From Bacillota bacterium (GTDB lineage: Bacteria; Bacillota; Sulfobacillia; Sulfobacillales; Sulfobacillaceae): 53,589 nucleotides of DNA. Position numbers and translations under genes: made by a program. Below, piece after piece: positions 1 to 7,949 of this stretch (positions are counted from its first letter, which is position 1; every line of letters starts with the position of its first letter). The stretch lies in NCBI GenBank assembly GCA_021821465.1, contig JAKACM010000023.1, positions 1 to 53,589 on the forward strand, read 5' to 3'. Under the pieces are notes generated by a model. It was not told the origin of the DNA and did no database searches. It saw only the letters and a program-made list of their open reading frames with translations.

Positions 1-63
1 GCCCTCGGTTACAAAGTCACCATTGAGCCCTTAACCCCTCCCGTCAACGCAGTCCCGATCTAA
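1..63 (+). CDS. C-terminal tail of a truncated upstream gene
   Basis: An open frame enters from the left edge and ends at TAA 61-63, giving 20 residues (ALGYKVTIEPL, then a proline-rich end). Such a LGYxVTxxP tail is reminiscent of transposase C-termini, and the area is rich in transposon debris, but 20 residues are too few for a family assignment. The rest of the gene lies outside the window. Confidence 0.35.
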   Translation, partial: ALGYKVTIEPLTPPVNAVPI

Positions 64-81
64 ATATAGGTGTATGGATGA

Positions 82-477
82 GGAATAGATACAATATCTC
101 GTAGTATCAATCTTTTTTCAAGGGAGTTTCTTGATTTTACGAACTGGCAGCCAGATTCCAAGTTCTCGGCGGTGGATGATCAAGGTGAGGTGGTGGGTTT
201 CTTTGAGTTTTTTCACCACGATGGGGTCCTACAAATCGGTCTTGGGCTACATCCGGACCTTACGCGAAGAGGCGACGGGCTAAGTTTTGTTATGGCAGGA
301 CTAAGCTTTGCAACGAATAAGTTTGCACTAAAACTCTTCAAGTTGTCAGTCGCTACTTTCAATGTTCGGGCCATAAAGGTATACGAAAGAGCCGGATTTC
401 GGGAGACACGAACTTTTTGGAATGAGATCAACAGCAGTGTGTACGAATTCGTTGAGATGTCCCGAGAACCCTTATAG
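82..477 (+). pseudogene. GNAT acetyltransferase, N-terminally truncated
   Basis: The frame is open from 82 (just after an in-frame TGA at 79-81) to the stop at 475-477. It contains the GNAT acetyl-CoA-binding region (IGLGLHPDLTRRGDGLSFV) and the C-terminal motif AIKVYERAGFRE. The homologous-looking stretch begins before the first possible start (GTG 172), reading SREFLDFTNWQPDSKF then the strand that normally precedes VVGFFEF. About 40 N-terminal residues typical of the family are missing and no ribosome binding site is seen, so the 5' end was probably lost when the sequence upstream was inserted. Substrate unknown. Confidence 0.65.
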
Positions 478-640
478 AACGGCAGCACTACCCGCATCGA
501 TCATGCGCAGGCGAGGAAGTGTAAGTAGGATGAAAATCAAGGGCGTTTGTATCATGTTAGGAACAATGCCGTCCATCATTCACACGGAGAACAAGCCTTG
601 TCACAAATATTTGTTAAAAATGGAATATTGAATACATATT

Positions 641-670
641 TCGACAAAGAATTGGGTTTTTTCGTGTTAT
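641..670 (+). promoter_or_regulatory. Candidate sigma-A promoter of the peptide cluster
   Basis: TCGACA (641-646) and TGTTAT (665-670) are separated by 18 nt in an AT-rich stretch about 30 nt upstream of the small peptide gene. The match is moderate and made by eye. Confidence 0.35.
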
Positions 671-701
671 GTTCATTCTTAAAGAAAGGAGGTGGAAATT
701 A

Positions 702-782
702 ATGCGATCTCTAAATACTAAAGTAATAGTCGCTACTACAGACATTAAAACCAATAGTAAGGGCTGTCATTATCATATCTAA
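702..782 (+). CDS. Putative RiPP precursor peptide (26 aa)
   Basis: A 26-codon gene (ATG 702, TAA 780-782) has the strongest ribosome binding site of this region: AGGAGG at 687-692, inside a longer GAAAGGAGGTGG match, 9 nt from the start. The peptide begins MRSLNTKVIVATTD and ends KGCHYHI. It is followed by an intrinsic-terminator-like hairpin and then by a radical SAM/SPASM gene on the same strand, the usual architecture of ribosomally synthesised, post-translationally modified peptides such as PqqA-PqqE or streptide. The C-terminal Gly-Cys-His-Tyr-His is the obvious candidate core, because Cys, Tyr and His are typical sites of radical SAM chemistry. I recognise no known precursor family. 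That it is a substrate of the next enzyme is inference from position. Confidence 0.6.
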   Translation: MRSLNTKVIVATTDIKTNSKGCHYHI

Positions 783-804
783 TATGAAATGATGCGTTGC
801 CGCT

Positions 805-851
805 GCCCTAAAATTCAGCAGATACGCTTGAGTTTTGGGGCAAGCTTTTTT
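805..851 (+). terminator. Attenuator-like hairpin between peptide and radical SAM genes
   Basis: A 13-nt left arm (805-817, GCCCTAAAATTCA) pairs with 829-841 (TGAGTTTTGGGGC) through Watson-Crick and G-U pairs around an 11-nt loop. A run of six T follows at 846-851. Placed 22 nt after the peptide stop and before the radical SAM start, it would allow much more peptide message than enzyme message, as in many peptide-antibiotic operons. Confidence 0.65.
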
Positions 852-869
852 AAAAAGAGAGATGATAAA

Positions 870-2222
870 ATGTATTTAATTAAGGAGATTGACTTTATTG
901 AATTGGGAAACGGCAAACATTTAATGTTAAATCTAATTAATGGTGCAGCCGATTTGCTCAATGATGGATTATATCAAAGTATCATGGCAAATGATTTTAG
1001 TTCTATTGATAAAGAAATTATTAATTCAATGATGTTGAGAAGGTATCTCTTTAAATCAAAACAAAATTATGAAAAGTTTATTAATGAAATTAATTTAAAG
1101 ATTGACGAAGAAGAAAGAAAGAGCGCGCCCAATTTCTTGATAGTTCCTACATACGCATGCAACCTTGGATGTATTTATTGTTACGAACAGACGTACGTAA
1201 TTAAGAAGACCAGCAAGAGTCCTTGCGAATTGGTGGATATTCAATATGAGCATATTGATCGTATTGTTGAGGAGTTCAGAAGTTCCACTGGCAAGATTAA
1301 TGAAGAAATTTGTATTACGATCATGGGCGGGGAGCCGCTTTTAAAAAATAATGTGGAGGTTATTGAATATATTTTTGCCGCCGCACAATTGCGCGCCTAT
1401 ACTGTGGACATTGTAACAAATGGTGTTGATTTAGATAGTTATATTGACATGTTTCTGAAATTTAAGAGTACTTTTAAACATATACAGATCACCGTCGACG
1501 GTATTAAAGAAATTCATGATACAAGAAGGATATTCCGAAACGGGTCCGGTAGTTTTGACTTAATCTTTAGTAATATGAAATTGGCATTGAATCATGGTGT
1601 TAAGACTTATCTGCGGGTTAACGTAGATAAGTCAAATATTAATGAGCTTCCGTTACTGGCGGATACTTTACTCGAAAATTTTGGCAATGACGAAAACTTA
1701 CAACCATACGTGTACCTTCTGCAAGATGGAGGATGTTCAGGACAAAGCAACATTGTAGAAGAAAAAATAGGAATCGAACAAATTTTTGAATTAGAAGATG
1801 CAAATCCTAACATGAAAATATTCTATAAGAAGTTCCATCCAGCAGAGTTTATAGACAGTGTTTTTAATAATACACCATTTCAACCTGTTTTGAGACATTG
1901 TGGTGCCGCGAAGAATCAATATATATTTGATAGTAAGTCTAATGTTCATAAATGTTGGCATGGAATCGGTAACAATGACTTTAGAACTGGCGTTTTTGAG
2001 CCTGAATTTAAACTAAATAAGAAGAAAATGGAAGAGTGGACCGGGCGGAGTGGGAATAATTTATACGAATGCAAGAGTTGTAAATATAGATATATTTGTG
2101 GAACGGGCTGTCCAGCAGCACAACATAAAGCAGGAACGGAAATGGATGTTACAAAACCAAGCTGTGTGGATTACAAAGAATTAATCAGAACAATTGTTCT
2201 GCAAAAAACGAGGCACAATTAA
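870..2222 (+). CDS. Radical SAM/SPASM peptide maturase
   Basis: This 450-residue enzyme carries the radical SAM [4Fe-4S] motif CNLGCIYC (C97, C101, C104) followed by YEQ. Its C-terminal SPASM/twitch-type region has auxiliary-cluster cysteines in CKSCKYRYICGTGCP (C401, C404, C410, C414), with further Cys upstream (LRHCGAAKN, HKCWHG) and downstream (PSCVDYK). Enzymes of this build modify ribosomal peptides through C-C, thioether or epimerising chemistry. The N-terminal 90 residues resemble the peptide-recognition region that precedes the barrel in such maturases. I chose ATG 870 because an upstream in-frame start (789) would place the coding sequence across the terminator hairpin. The likely substrate is the 26-residue peptide immediately upstream; the reaction cannot be named from sequence. 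Confidence 0.85.
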   Translation: MYLIKEIDFIELGNGKHLMLNLINGAADLLNDGLYQSIMANDFSSIDKEIINSMMLRRYLFKSKQNYEKFINEINLKIDEEERKSAPNFLIVPTYACNLGCIYCYEQTYVIKKTSKSPCELVDIQYEHIDRIVEEFRSSTGKINEEICITIMGGEPLLKNNVEVIEYIFAAAQLRAYTVDIVTNGVDLDSYIDMFLKFKSTFKHIQITVDGIKEIHDTRRIFRNGSGSFDLIFSNMKLALNHGVKTYLRVNVDKSNINELPLLADTLLENFGNDENLQPYVYLLQDGGCSGQSNIVEEKIGIEQIFELEDANPNMKIFYKKFHPAEFIDSVFNNTPFQPVLRHCGAAKNQYIFDSKSNVHKCWHGIGNNDFRTGVFEPEFKLNKKKMEEWTGRSGNNLYECKSCKYRYICGTGCPAAQHKAGTEMDVTKPSCVDYKELIRTIVLQKTRHN

Positions 2223-2236
2223 GAAAGGATATATAT

Positions 2237-4231
2237 GTGGGCGATTTCTCAACTTTGGGCATTTTTGCACATGCAAATGCAGGAAAAACAACCATAACTG
2301 AACATTTACTATACAACATGGGCACAATTAGTAAAATTGGTCGTGTTGACAGTGGAAATACAGTTACCGATTCTATGAGCATTGAAAGAGAAAGAGGAAT
2401 CTCAGTCAAGGCTTCTGTGGTTTCCTTTGAGCTAGGTAATCGAACTATCCACTTAATTGATACACCAGGACATGTTGATTTTTCGGCTGAAGTAGAGAGG
2501 TCTATCAGTATTTTGGATGGGGCAGTGTTAGTTATTTCCGGTGTAGGGGGTTTAGAAGCTCAGACATACATGATTTGGAATGCTTTAATGAAAAAGAAAG
2601 TTCCTGTTGTTATTTTTGTAAACAAGATGGATCGGGCCGGAGCAGATTATAGCCGTGTGATTAGGCAATTAAAAACACTTTTGCCTGCCAAAATTATAAC
2701 ATTAAAACAAATACATCACAATCAAGACGGTACTTTTGAGCCAGAGGATTCATCCATAGAGAATCTGGTAGAAGAGTTGTCATTAGTTGATGAATGCCTG
2801 TTGCAGAGATATGTGCAAGGACAAGAGATAACGGACGAATACATAAAGACGAGAGTCAAAATACTCGCACAGTCTGGAAAAATGTACCCGATAATTGGTG
2901 GAAGCGCATTATCAGGCATTGGAATTATTGATTTAATAGATTGTATTAACGAGTGTTTGCCTTCTTATAAAAAAATGGACAATGAACCATTTTCCGCTTT
3001 TGTTTACTCTTTAAAAGAGGACGGTTCTGGAAAAAATGCCTATATTAAAGTGCTCAGTGGTTCATTGTCAACAAGAGACAGCATATGCACAAGTACAGGC
3101 ACAATGAAAAAGGTGAAAAAAATTTCTGTTCATATTGGGGCTCAGCTCGCTCCAACAGACAGCATTTCTTCAGGAGAATTAGCGGTCATTGGTGGGCTTG
3201 ATGTACGGTGTGGTCAACTGATAGGCGAGGAATATGAGTTTAATGAATATGTTGCGTTTGTAAGACCGCTGTTAAGTATGGAAGTGATTCCTTGTGAACA
3301 GGGTAACGTGATTAGGATTATGGAAGCTCTTAAGATTCTGAATGAAGAAGATCCCTACTTGAATCTAACATATAATGAAAATACGCATTCTATTTATGTG
3401 AGCTTGATGGGGGATTTGCAGTCACAGATTATTGAATCGCAGCTTTATGAGCGGTTTGGGGTTAAAGTTCGTTTAGAAAACCCTACAGTTATACATAAAG
3501 AGGTACCGATGATTACAGCACGGGCAAAGGCTACATATACAACCGTGTCAGGTATTGAAATTGAAGTAAAACCATTAGATACAGGAAGCGGATTTGTTTT
3601 CAAGTCAAAGGTGTCAAGTGATTTCCTTCATATTAAATATCAGAGACAAGCCGAACGTCTTATTAGGTACTATTCTAAACAAGGGCTTTATGGGTGGGAA
3701 CTTACCGACATAGAGGTTTCCATTGTGGGAGGACAGTTTGATTCAATGGGCTCTGATCCAATGCATTTTAACATTATTACTCCACTGGCGTTATTCAGGT
3801 GCTTGAAACAGGCAAACATTAAAGTAATGGAACCTGTTAGTAAATATACGATAATTGCACCGGAACAGTATCTAAATTATATTGTAAAAAGCCTTTCAAA
3901 TAAAAAAAGTGTTTTCGATGTAAATAAAACCTCGAACTCGATGGTAACTATTGAAGGCGAAGCACCTCTTTCTGTAATGTTAGAGTATTCAATTGAACTT
4001 TCAAAAATTACAAGTGGTCGAGGTTCCCTTTCTACAGTACTGTCAAGATACGCAATGAGCTTAAACCAGGGTACTGAAAAGGTATATGTAGGACCCGATC
4101 CAAGGAACGAAGTAAGATTTGTAATTAATGATATGAAGGCGAGTTTAGAGCCATTAGATAAGACGTTGATGAAGAAGAAAAAAGAAAGTAGGTCAAAATT
4201 TCGAAGACGTCAAAGAGAAAAGAGGGTGTAA
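2237..4231 (+). CDS. TetM/EF-G-like ribosomal protection GTPase
   Basis: A 664-residue translational GTPase with P-loop AHANAGKTT near the N-terminus, switch region ERERGISVKAS, DTPGHVDFSAEVERS and NKMDRAG, followed by EF-G-like domains II-V. Length and the ISVKASV and VDSGN features match tetracycline-resistance ribosomal protection proteins (TetM/TetO/OtrA family, about 640 residues) rather than housekeeping EF-G (about 690). The C-terminus is unusually basic (KKKKESRSKFRRR). It starts at GTG 2237 after AAAGGA, 14 nt behind the radical SAM gene. In a biosynthetic cluster such a gene usually protects the producer's ribosome, so the product may act on translation; this is inference. Confidence 0.85.
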   Translation: MGDFSTLGIFAHANAGKTTITEHLLYNMGTISKIGRVDSGNTVTDSMSIERERGISVKASVVSFELGNRTIHLIDTPGHVDFSAEVERSISILDGAVLVISGVGGLEAQTYMIWNALMKKKVPVVIFVNKMDRAGADYSRVIRQLKTLLPAKIITLKQIHHNQDGTFEPEDSSIENLVEELSLVDECLLQRYVQGQEITDEYIKTRVKILAQSGKMYPIIGGSALSGIGIIDLIDCINECLPSYKKMDNEPFSAFVYSLKEDGSGKNAYIKVLSGSLSTRDSICTSTGTMKKVKKISVHIGAQLAPTDSISSGELAVIGGLDVRCGQLIGEEYEFNEYVAFVRPLLSMEVIPCEQGNVIRIMEALKILNEEDPYLNLTYNENTHSIYVSLMGDLQSQIIESQLYERFGVKVRLENPTVIHKEVPMITARAKATYTTVSGIEIEVKPLDTGSGFVFKSKVSSDFLHIKYQRQAERLIRYYSKQGLYGWELTDIEVSIVGGQFDSMGSDPMHFNIITPLALFRCLKQANIKVMEPVSKYTIIAPEQYLNYIVKSLSNKKSVFDVNKTSNSMVTIEGEAPLSVMLEYSIELSKITSGRGSLSTVLSRYAMSLNQGTEKVYVGPDPRNEVRFVINDMKASLEPLDKTLMKKKKESRSKFRRRQREKRV

Positions 4232-4233
4232 GT

Positions 4234-5241
4234 TTGTTAGATATGTATCAAAATGAAACGCCATATTCGTATGAAGAAATGATTGAAATAGAAAAAGGCA
4301 TTTACGAAAAGCTTGTAATTAGAGACGATGAGGTTCCTGTTGAAGTAAATATTAATGAAATTCTGGGTAGGGATATCGAGGTATTTAATGATAAAGAATA
4401 TAACATGCCTCAAAATATTTTCCTTATTGAAGGATACGAAGGTAATGTTATTGTTGGCAGAAAGATTTGGTCAGTGTTAAGCAGGGAAGGTAAGATTAAT
4501 GCAATTAACTGCAGCATGCTAACTTCATCCATGTTACTGGGAATTTTAAAAAGTTGCTACAGAAAAAAGCCTAACATTCGAGTGGAATATTTTCCTCTTA
4601 AAAATGGTGAAAAACTCACTATTTTTGACTCCGTTAAACGCAACTTAAACAATGATGTTTATTATCCTTTTAATTTCAGAGATTACGCTAGCGGTCAGGA
4701 GAAAGAGTCTCCGAAAACAGGGTGGCCATTTAATTTGGAGAGAAAGGCATACCTTGGATACGGAGAATACCATATCCGGGAGTTTACAAAAAAGTACTTT
4801 AATGGAGAGAATATGGAGAACATGATAGTATACGATCCTGCATGTTCAACAGGAGAATTTTTAAATACTTTTAAGAAAAATCATAATACATGCATTACAA
4901 TAGGTCATGACTTGAGTAGCGAAATGATTGCATATGCGAAGGATTTTGTGGACGAAGCACTTTGTTGCGATGCGATTGAGTCTCCGTTGCCTGATGGTAG
5001 TGTAGATATAATGTTTCTTCGATTTTTAAATTCAGAAGTTGTATGTACGGGCAAGGCACATGCGAATATGGAAAAATTGATTAGTAAAGTAAAGACAAAA
5101 GGGCGTATTGTTTGCTTTGGACATACACCTGTTTTAATAAAACTTGAATGGTGCGAAGCCCATGGGCTCAGATGCTTAAACAAAATTGGGTATGACGACG
5201 ACCATGATGCAATTTTTCAATATTATGTGTTTGAAAGATAA
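4234..5241 (+). CDS. SAM-dependent methyltransferase with novel N-terminal domain
   Basis: The 335-residue protein has a class I methyltransferase core in its C-terminal half: motif I VYDPACSTGEFL near residue 200, an acidic residue in GHDLSSEMIAYA, and DGSVDIMFLRFLNSE then a KTKGRIVCFGHT strand. The first about 150 residues match no domain I recognise and may bind the peptide or another substrate. Start TTG 4234 lies 2 nt after the GTPase stop, with GAGGG upstream; ATG 4243 is an in-frame alternative. The tight spacing suggests cotranslation. It probably methylates an intermediate of the peptide-derived product; O-, N- or C-methylation cannot be decided. Confidence 0.75.
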   Translation: MLDMYQNETPYSYEEMIEIEKGIYEKLVIRDDEVPVEVNINEILGRDIEVFNDKEYNMPQNIFLIEGYEGNVIVGRKIWSVLSREGKINAINCSMLTSSMLLGILKSCYRKKPNIRVEYFPLKNGEKLTIFDSVKRNLNNDVYYPFNFRDYASGQEKESPKTGWPFNLERKAYLGYGEYHIREFTKKYFNGENMENMIVYDPACSTGEFLNTFKKNHNTCITIGHDLSSEMIAYAKDFVDEALCCDAIESPLPDGSVDIMFLRFLNSEVVCTGKAHANMEKLISKVKTKGRIVCFGHTPVLIKLEWCEAHGLRCLNKIGYDDDHDAIFQYYVFER

Positions 5242-5274
5242 TGAGGCGTTACCACGTCTGTGGTAGGAGTAAAT

Positions 5275-6264
5275 ATGAGAACGATCAGGGTTGTTGCACC
5301 ATCTAGAAGTCTTGGTACAATTTCAGAGAAAAATGTTCTATTGGCAACTGAAAAGTTGACACACTTAGGGTTTATTGTTGAATTTGGCAAGAATGCATCG
5401 CAAAAAGATGAGTTTTATTCATCAAGCATAGAAGAACGCATAGAGGATTTACATGAATCGTTTACTGATAACAGTGTAGATATTGTTTTGTCCGCATTGG
5501 GTGGTTCAAATTCAAATCAGTTATTAGATTATATTGATTACGATTTAATAGAACGTAACCATAAGGTAATTTGTGGATTCTCTGATATCGTAGCATTGCT
5601 AAATGCCATTTACGCAAAAACTAGTGTAGTTACCTATTGTGGTCCGAATTTTCACAGCTTCGCAATGAAGCAGGGCTTGGATAGTACGATTGATTCGTTT
5701 GAAGCGGTGGTGAGTGGACAAGAATATCAATTAGTCGATCCGGAATATTATAGTGATGACAAATGGTATGATAATCAGGATAATAGGGTATTTAAAAAGA
5801 ATACCGGCATGATTGTAGTTAATGAAGGTGAAGCGTCAGGAATAATTGTGGGGGGGAATTTATGTACGTTTAATCTTTTACAAGGAACTGCATATATGCC
5901 AGATCTAAATGGGAAAGTCCTATTTCTCGAGGATGACGATATGAGTGGAGACGCGTACGCCTTTGAATTTGACAGAAATATCCAATCAATAATCCATCAA
6001 CAAGGATTTAAGAATGTTAAGGGAATTGTAATAGGTAGAAGTCAGTCAAATACAAATATGGATTATTGCAAATGGGAAAAGATAATAAAATCTAAGCCAA
6101 CGCTGGAGCACATTCCGATCGTTATAAATGCGAACTTCGGTCATACCACTCCAATGGCTACAATTCCAATAGGCGGGGAATGCACAATCATCGCATGTGG
6201 TGCAAATATTGAAATAAAATATAGAGCAGAACCGTTGGTGAAAACATTTAATCAAAAGGTCTAA
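5275..6264 (+). CDS. S66-family serine peptidase, MccF-like self-immunity protein
   Basis: The 329-residue protein matches the LD-carboxypeptidase/MccF family (peptidase S66). It opens with RTIRVVAPSRSLG, has LSALGGSNSNQLLDYIDYD, then the nucleophile motif GFSDIVALLNAIY (catalytic Ser), YCGPNFHSF, VLFLEDDDMSGD (acidic residue) and the His-containing NFGHTTPMATIPIG near the C-terminus, giving a Ser-Glu-His triad. MccF cleaves microcin C and related aminoacyl or peptidyl nucleotides and gives self-immunity; other members trim murein peptides. No signal peptide is visible, so a cytoplasmic immunity role is more likely than cell-wall recycling. Start ATG 5275 follows TAGGAG; a GTG at 5260 lacks its own site. 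Confidence 0.85.
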   Translation: MRTIRVVAPSRSLGTISEKNVLLATEKLTHLGFIVEFGKNASQKDEFYSSSIEERIEDLHESFTDNSVDIVLSALGGSNSNQLLDYIDYDLIERNHKVICGFSDIVALLNAIYAKTSVVTYCGPNFHSFAMKQGLDSTIDSFEAVVSGQEYQLVDPEYYSDDKWYDNQDNRVFKKNTGMIVVNEGEASGIIVGGNLCTFNLLQGTAYMPDLNGKVLFLEDDDMSGDAYAFEFDRNIQSIIHQQGFKNVKGIVIGRSQSNTNMDYCKWEKIIKSKPTLEHIPIVINANFGHTTPMATIPIGGECTIIACGANIEIKYRAEPLVKTFNQKV

Positions 6265-6688
6265 GTGATGTCTAAGTCATAACGATAGCCAAGCCCCCTT
6301 AATTTGGTAGGTATCTTTTAACTATCCATCTCCGTGAGGCTCGTGCTAAGCACGGTGCGTTTACGTAAACCAGGGTTCAAGGATCTCTCGTCTTTTGGTA
6401 ATGTTGGTGGTGCTCCGATCCGCCACACGCTCTGTTAAGGGGACTTCGGAATGGGCATGGAACAGTACATGTATGCGTAAAAGATTAGAAGAGAAGACGG
6501 AGAGGTATGAAGGGGTTGACGCTCACTTATTTCTGTGGTGTAGTGAGGTTTATGAACTATGTGGTAACAAAGGAAAATAACACTATATACAATTGCAAAG
6601 AAAGTTTCCAAGCTGTTTAAATCCAACTAGGTGGGATTTATGTCAGGTGCTCTAAGGTAGATATCCTCAAAAAATGTGGGTGTGTTAG
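6265..6688. other. 424-nt intergenic region with two adjacent palindromes
   Basis: No convincing gene is seen. CGTGCTAAGCACG (6342-6354, 5-bp stem) and the perfect 12-nt palindrome GTTTACGTAAAC (6359-6370) lie 4 nt apart. They could be an operator for the exporter operon downstream or the relic of an element end. Small open frames here have neither ribosome binding sites nor recognisable products. Confidence 0.4.
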
Positions 6689-7927
6689 ATGCAACTCATT
6701 GGCTTTTTGAAGAGAATTAATTTTTCTATTTTTTTATCCATAACATTGTTGTCCAAAATAGGGAGTAAAATTTATTTACTTGGTATGCCGTGGCTCGTAT
6801 ATGATTTGACTGGTTCAGCAATTGGGATGGGGATCATGTTTTTCGCCGAAACCCTGCCTTATATATTTATGGCACCAATTGCCGGACATTTGGTTGATAA
6901 CCTTTCCACCAAACTATTGATGAGTATCAGTAGTTTGGTGGAAGCATCATGTGTTGTAGCCATACCTATCCTTCACGTTTTTTCAGTTTTAAATGTTACC
7001 GAAGTTTATATTTTAGGATTTATATTGTCGTGCGCTTCTGCTACATACATGGTGCTAAATGACACCATCTTGCCCCAATTATTTACAAACGATTCTCTTG
7101 AAAAAGCTAATTCAATAATTCAATTAATAGATACAGGAACCATGTTATTGGGGGCGTCGATTGGAGGGGTTTTAATCAGTGTATTTGGTGTGTTCGGGTT
7201 ATTTTGGGTCATTATGGTTGCCTATGCTGTCATCTCCCCTTTGGCATTGGTACTGAATTTGTCTAGGCACCACAGTTCTGAAAACCACCCCCCCCCAAAT
7301 TCATTAAGGCAATTTATTGACTCATTTCGGTATGTTATCAAGCATTCATCAATCAGACCGCTTGTAATATTAAACTTGCTAGCCAATATCACAGCAGCAA
7401 CAGTTGACTCTTTACTAATCTTCTTCTTGAGGCATCAACTGCATTTAACTTCAACTAAAGTTGGATTAACTTACGGTGTTGGTGGAGTTGCAGAAGTTCT
7501 GGGAGCCATAATTGCACCTGTATTGGCTCGTAGGAGATTGAGTGTAGGTACAATAATGATTATCTGTCAATTAGTATACGCTTTTGGCGTAATGTGGATG
7601 GCATTTTCCCTCGGGTGGATCACAGTTGGTGTTGGTATAATGATACAGAGTATTCCTGTAGTTATCTATAATATATTCAGTCGATCTATGCGCCAGCGAG
7701 TGGTGCCTTCAAATATGCTGGGAAGAGTCAATGGCATCTTTCTTATGTTGGGGCAGGCCGCGTATCCGGCAGCAGGATTCGCAAGTTCTGCTGTAGCACA
7801 ATTTGCAGGAGTTCGAAATGTATTTATTGTGGTGGCCTGGTTTACGGTATTCGTTTCACTTATTTACTGGTTTAGTCCATTTCGTAAAAATCAATTTGTT
7901 AATTCTGGACGAAGTACTATGACATGA
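6689..7927 (+). CDS. MFS efflux transporter
   Basis: A 412-residue, strongly hydrophobic protein with about 12 membrane segments. The N-terminal half has the MFS signature GMPWLVYDLTGSAIGMG and APIAGHLVDNLSTK between helices 2 and 3; the second half repeats the fold (MRQRVVPSNMLGRVNGIFLM). This pattern is that of the EntS/MefA-type exporters of siderophores and macrolides. Being next to the MccF- and TetM-like genes, it most likely exports the cluster product. The ribosome binding site before ATG 6689 is weak and a 424-nt gap separates it from the preceding gene, so it may have its own promoter. Confidence 0.85.
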   Translation: MQLIGFLKRINFSIFLSITLLSKIGSKIYLLGMPWLVYDLTGSAIGMGIMFFAETLPYIFMAPIAGHLVDNLSTKLLMSISSLVEASCVVAIPILHVFSVLNVTEVYILGFILSCASATYMVLNDTILPQLFTNDSLEKANSIIQLIDTGTMLLGASIGGVLISVFGVFGLFWVIMVAYAVISPLALVLNLSRHHSSENHPPPNSLRQFIDSFRYVIKHSSIRPLVILNLLANITAATVDSLLIFFLRHQLHLTSTKVGLTYGVGGVAEVLGAIIAPVLARRRLSVGTIMIICQLVYAFGVMWMAFSLGWITVGVGIMIQSIPVVIYNIFSRSMRQRVVPSNMLGRVNGIFLMLGQAAYPAAGFASSAVAQFAGVRNVFIVVAWFTVFVSLIYWFSPFRKNQFVNSGRSTMT

Positions 7928-7949
7928 CTAAAACTAGAGGGGTGTGAGC

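Noticed and set aside
789..869. Longer N-terminus for the radical SAM enzyme from ATG 789
   Set aside because: It would translate through the terminator hairpin and T-run, has no ribosome binding site, and adds residues unlike the family.
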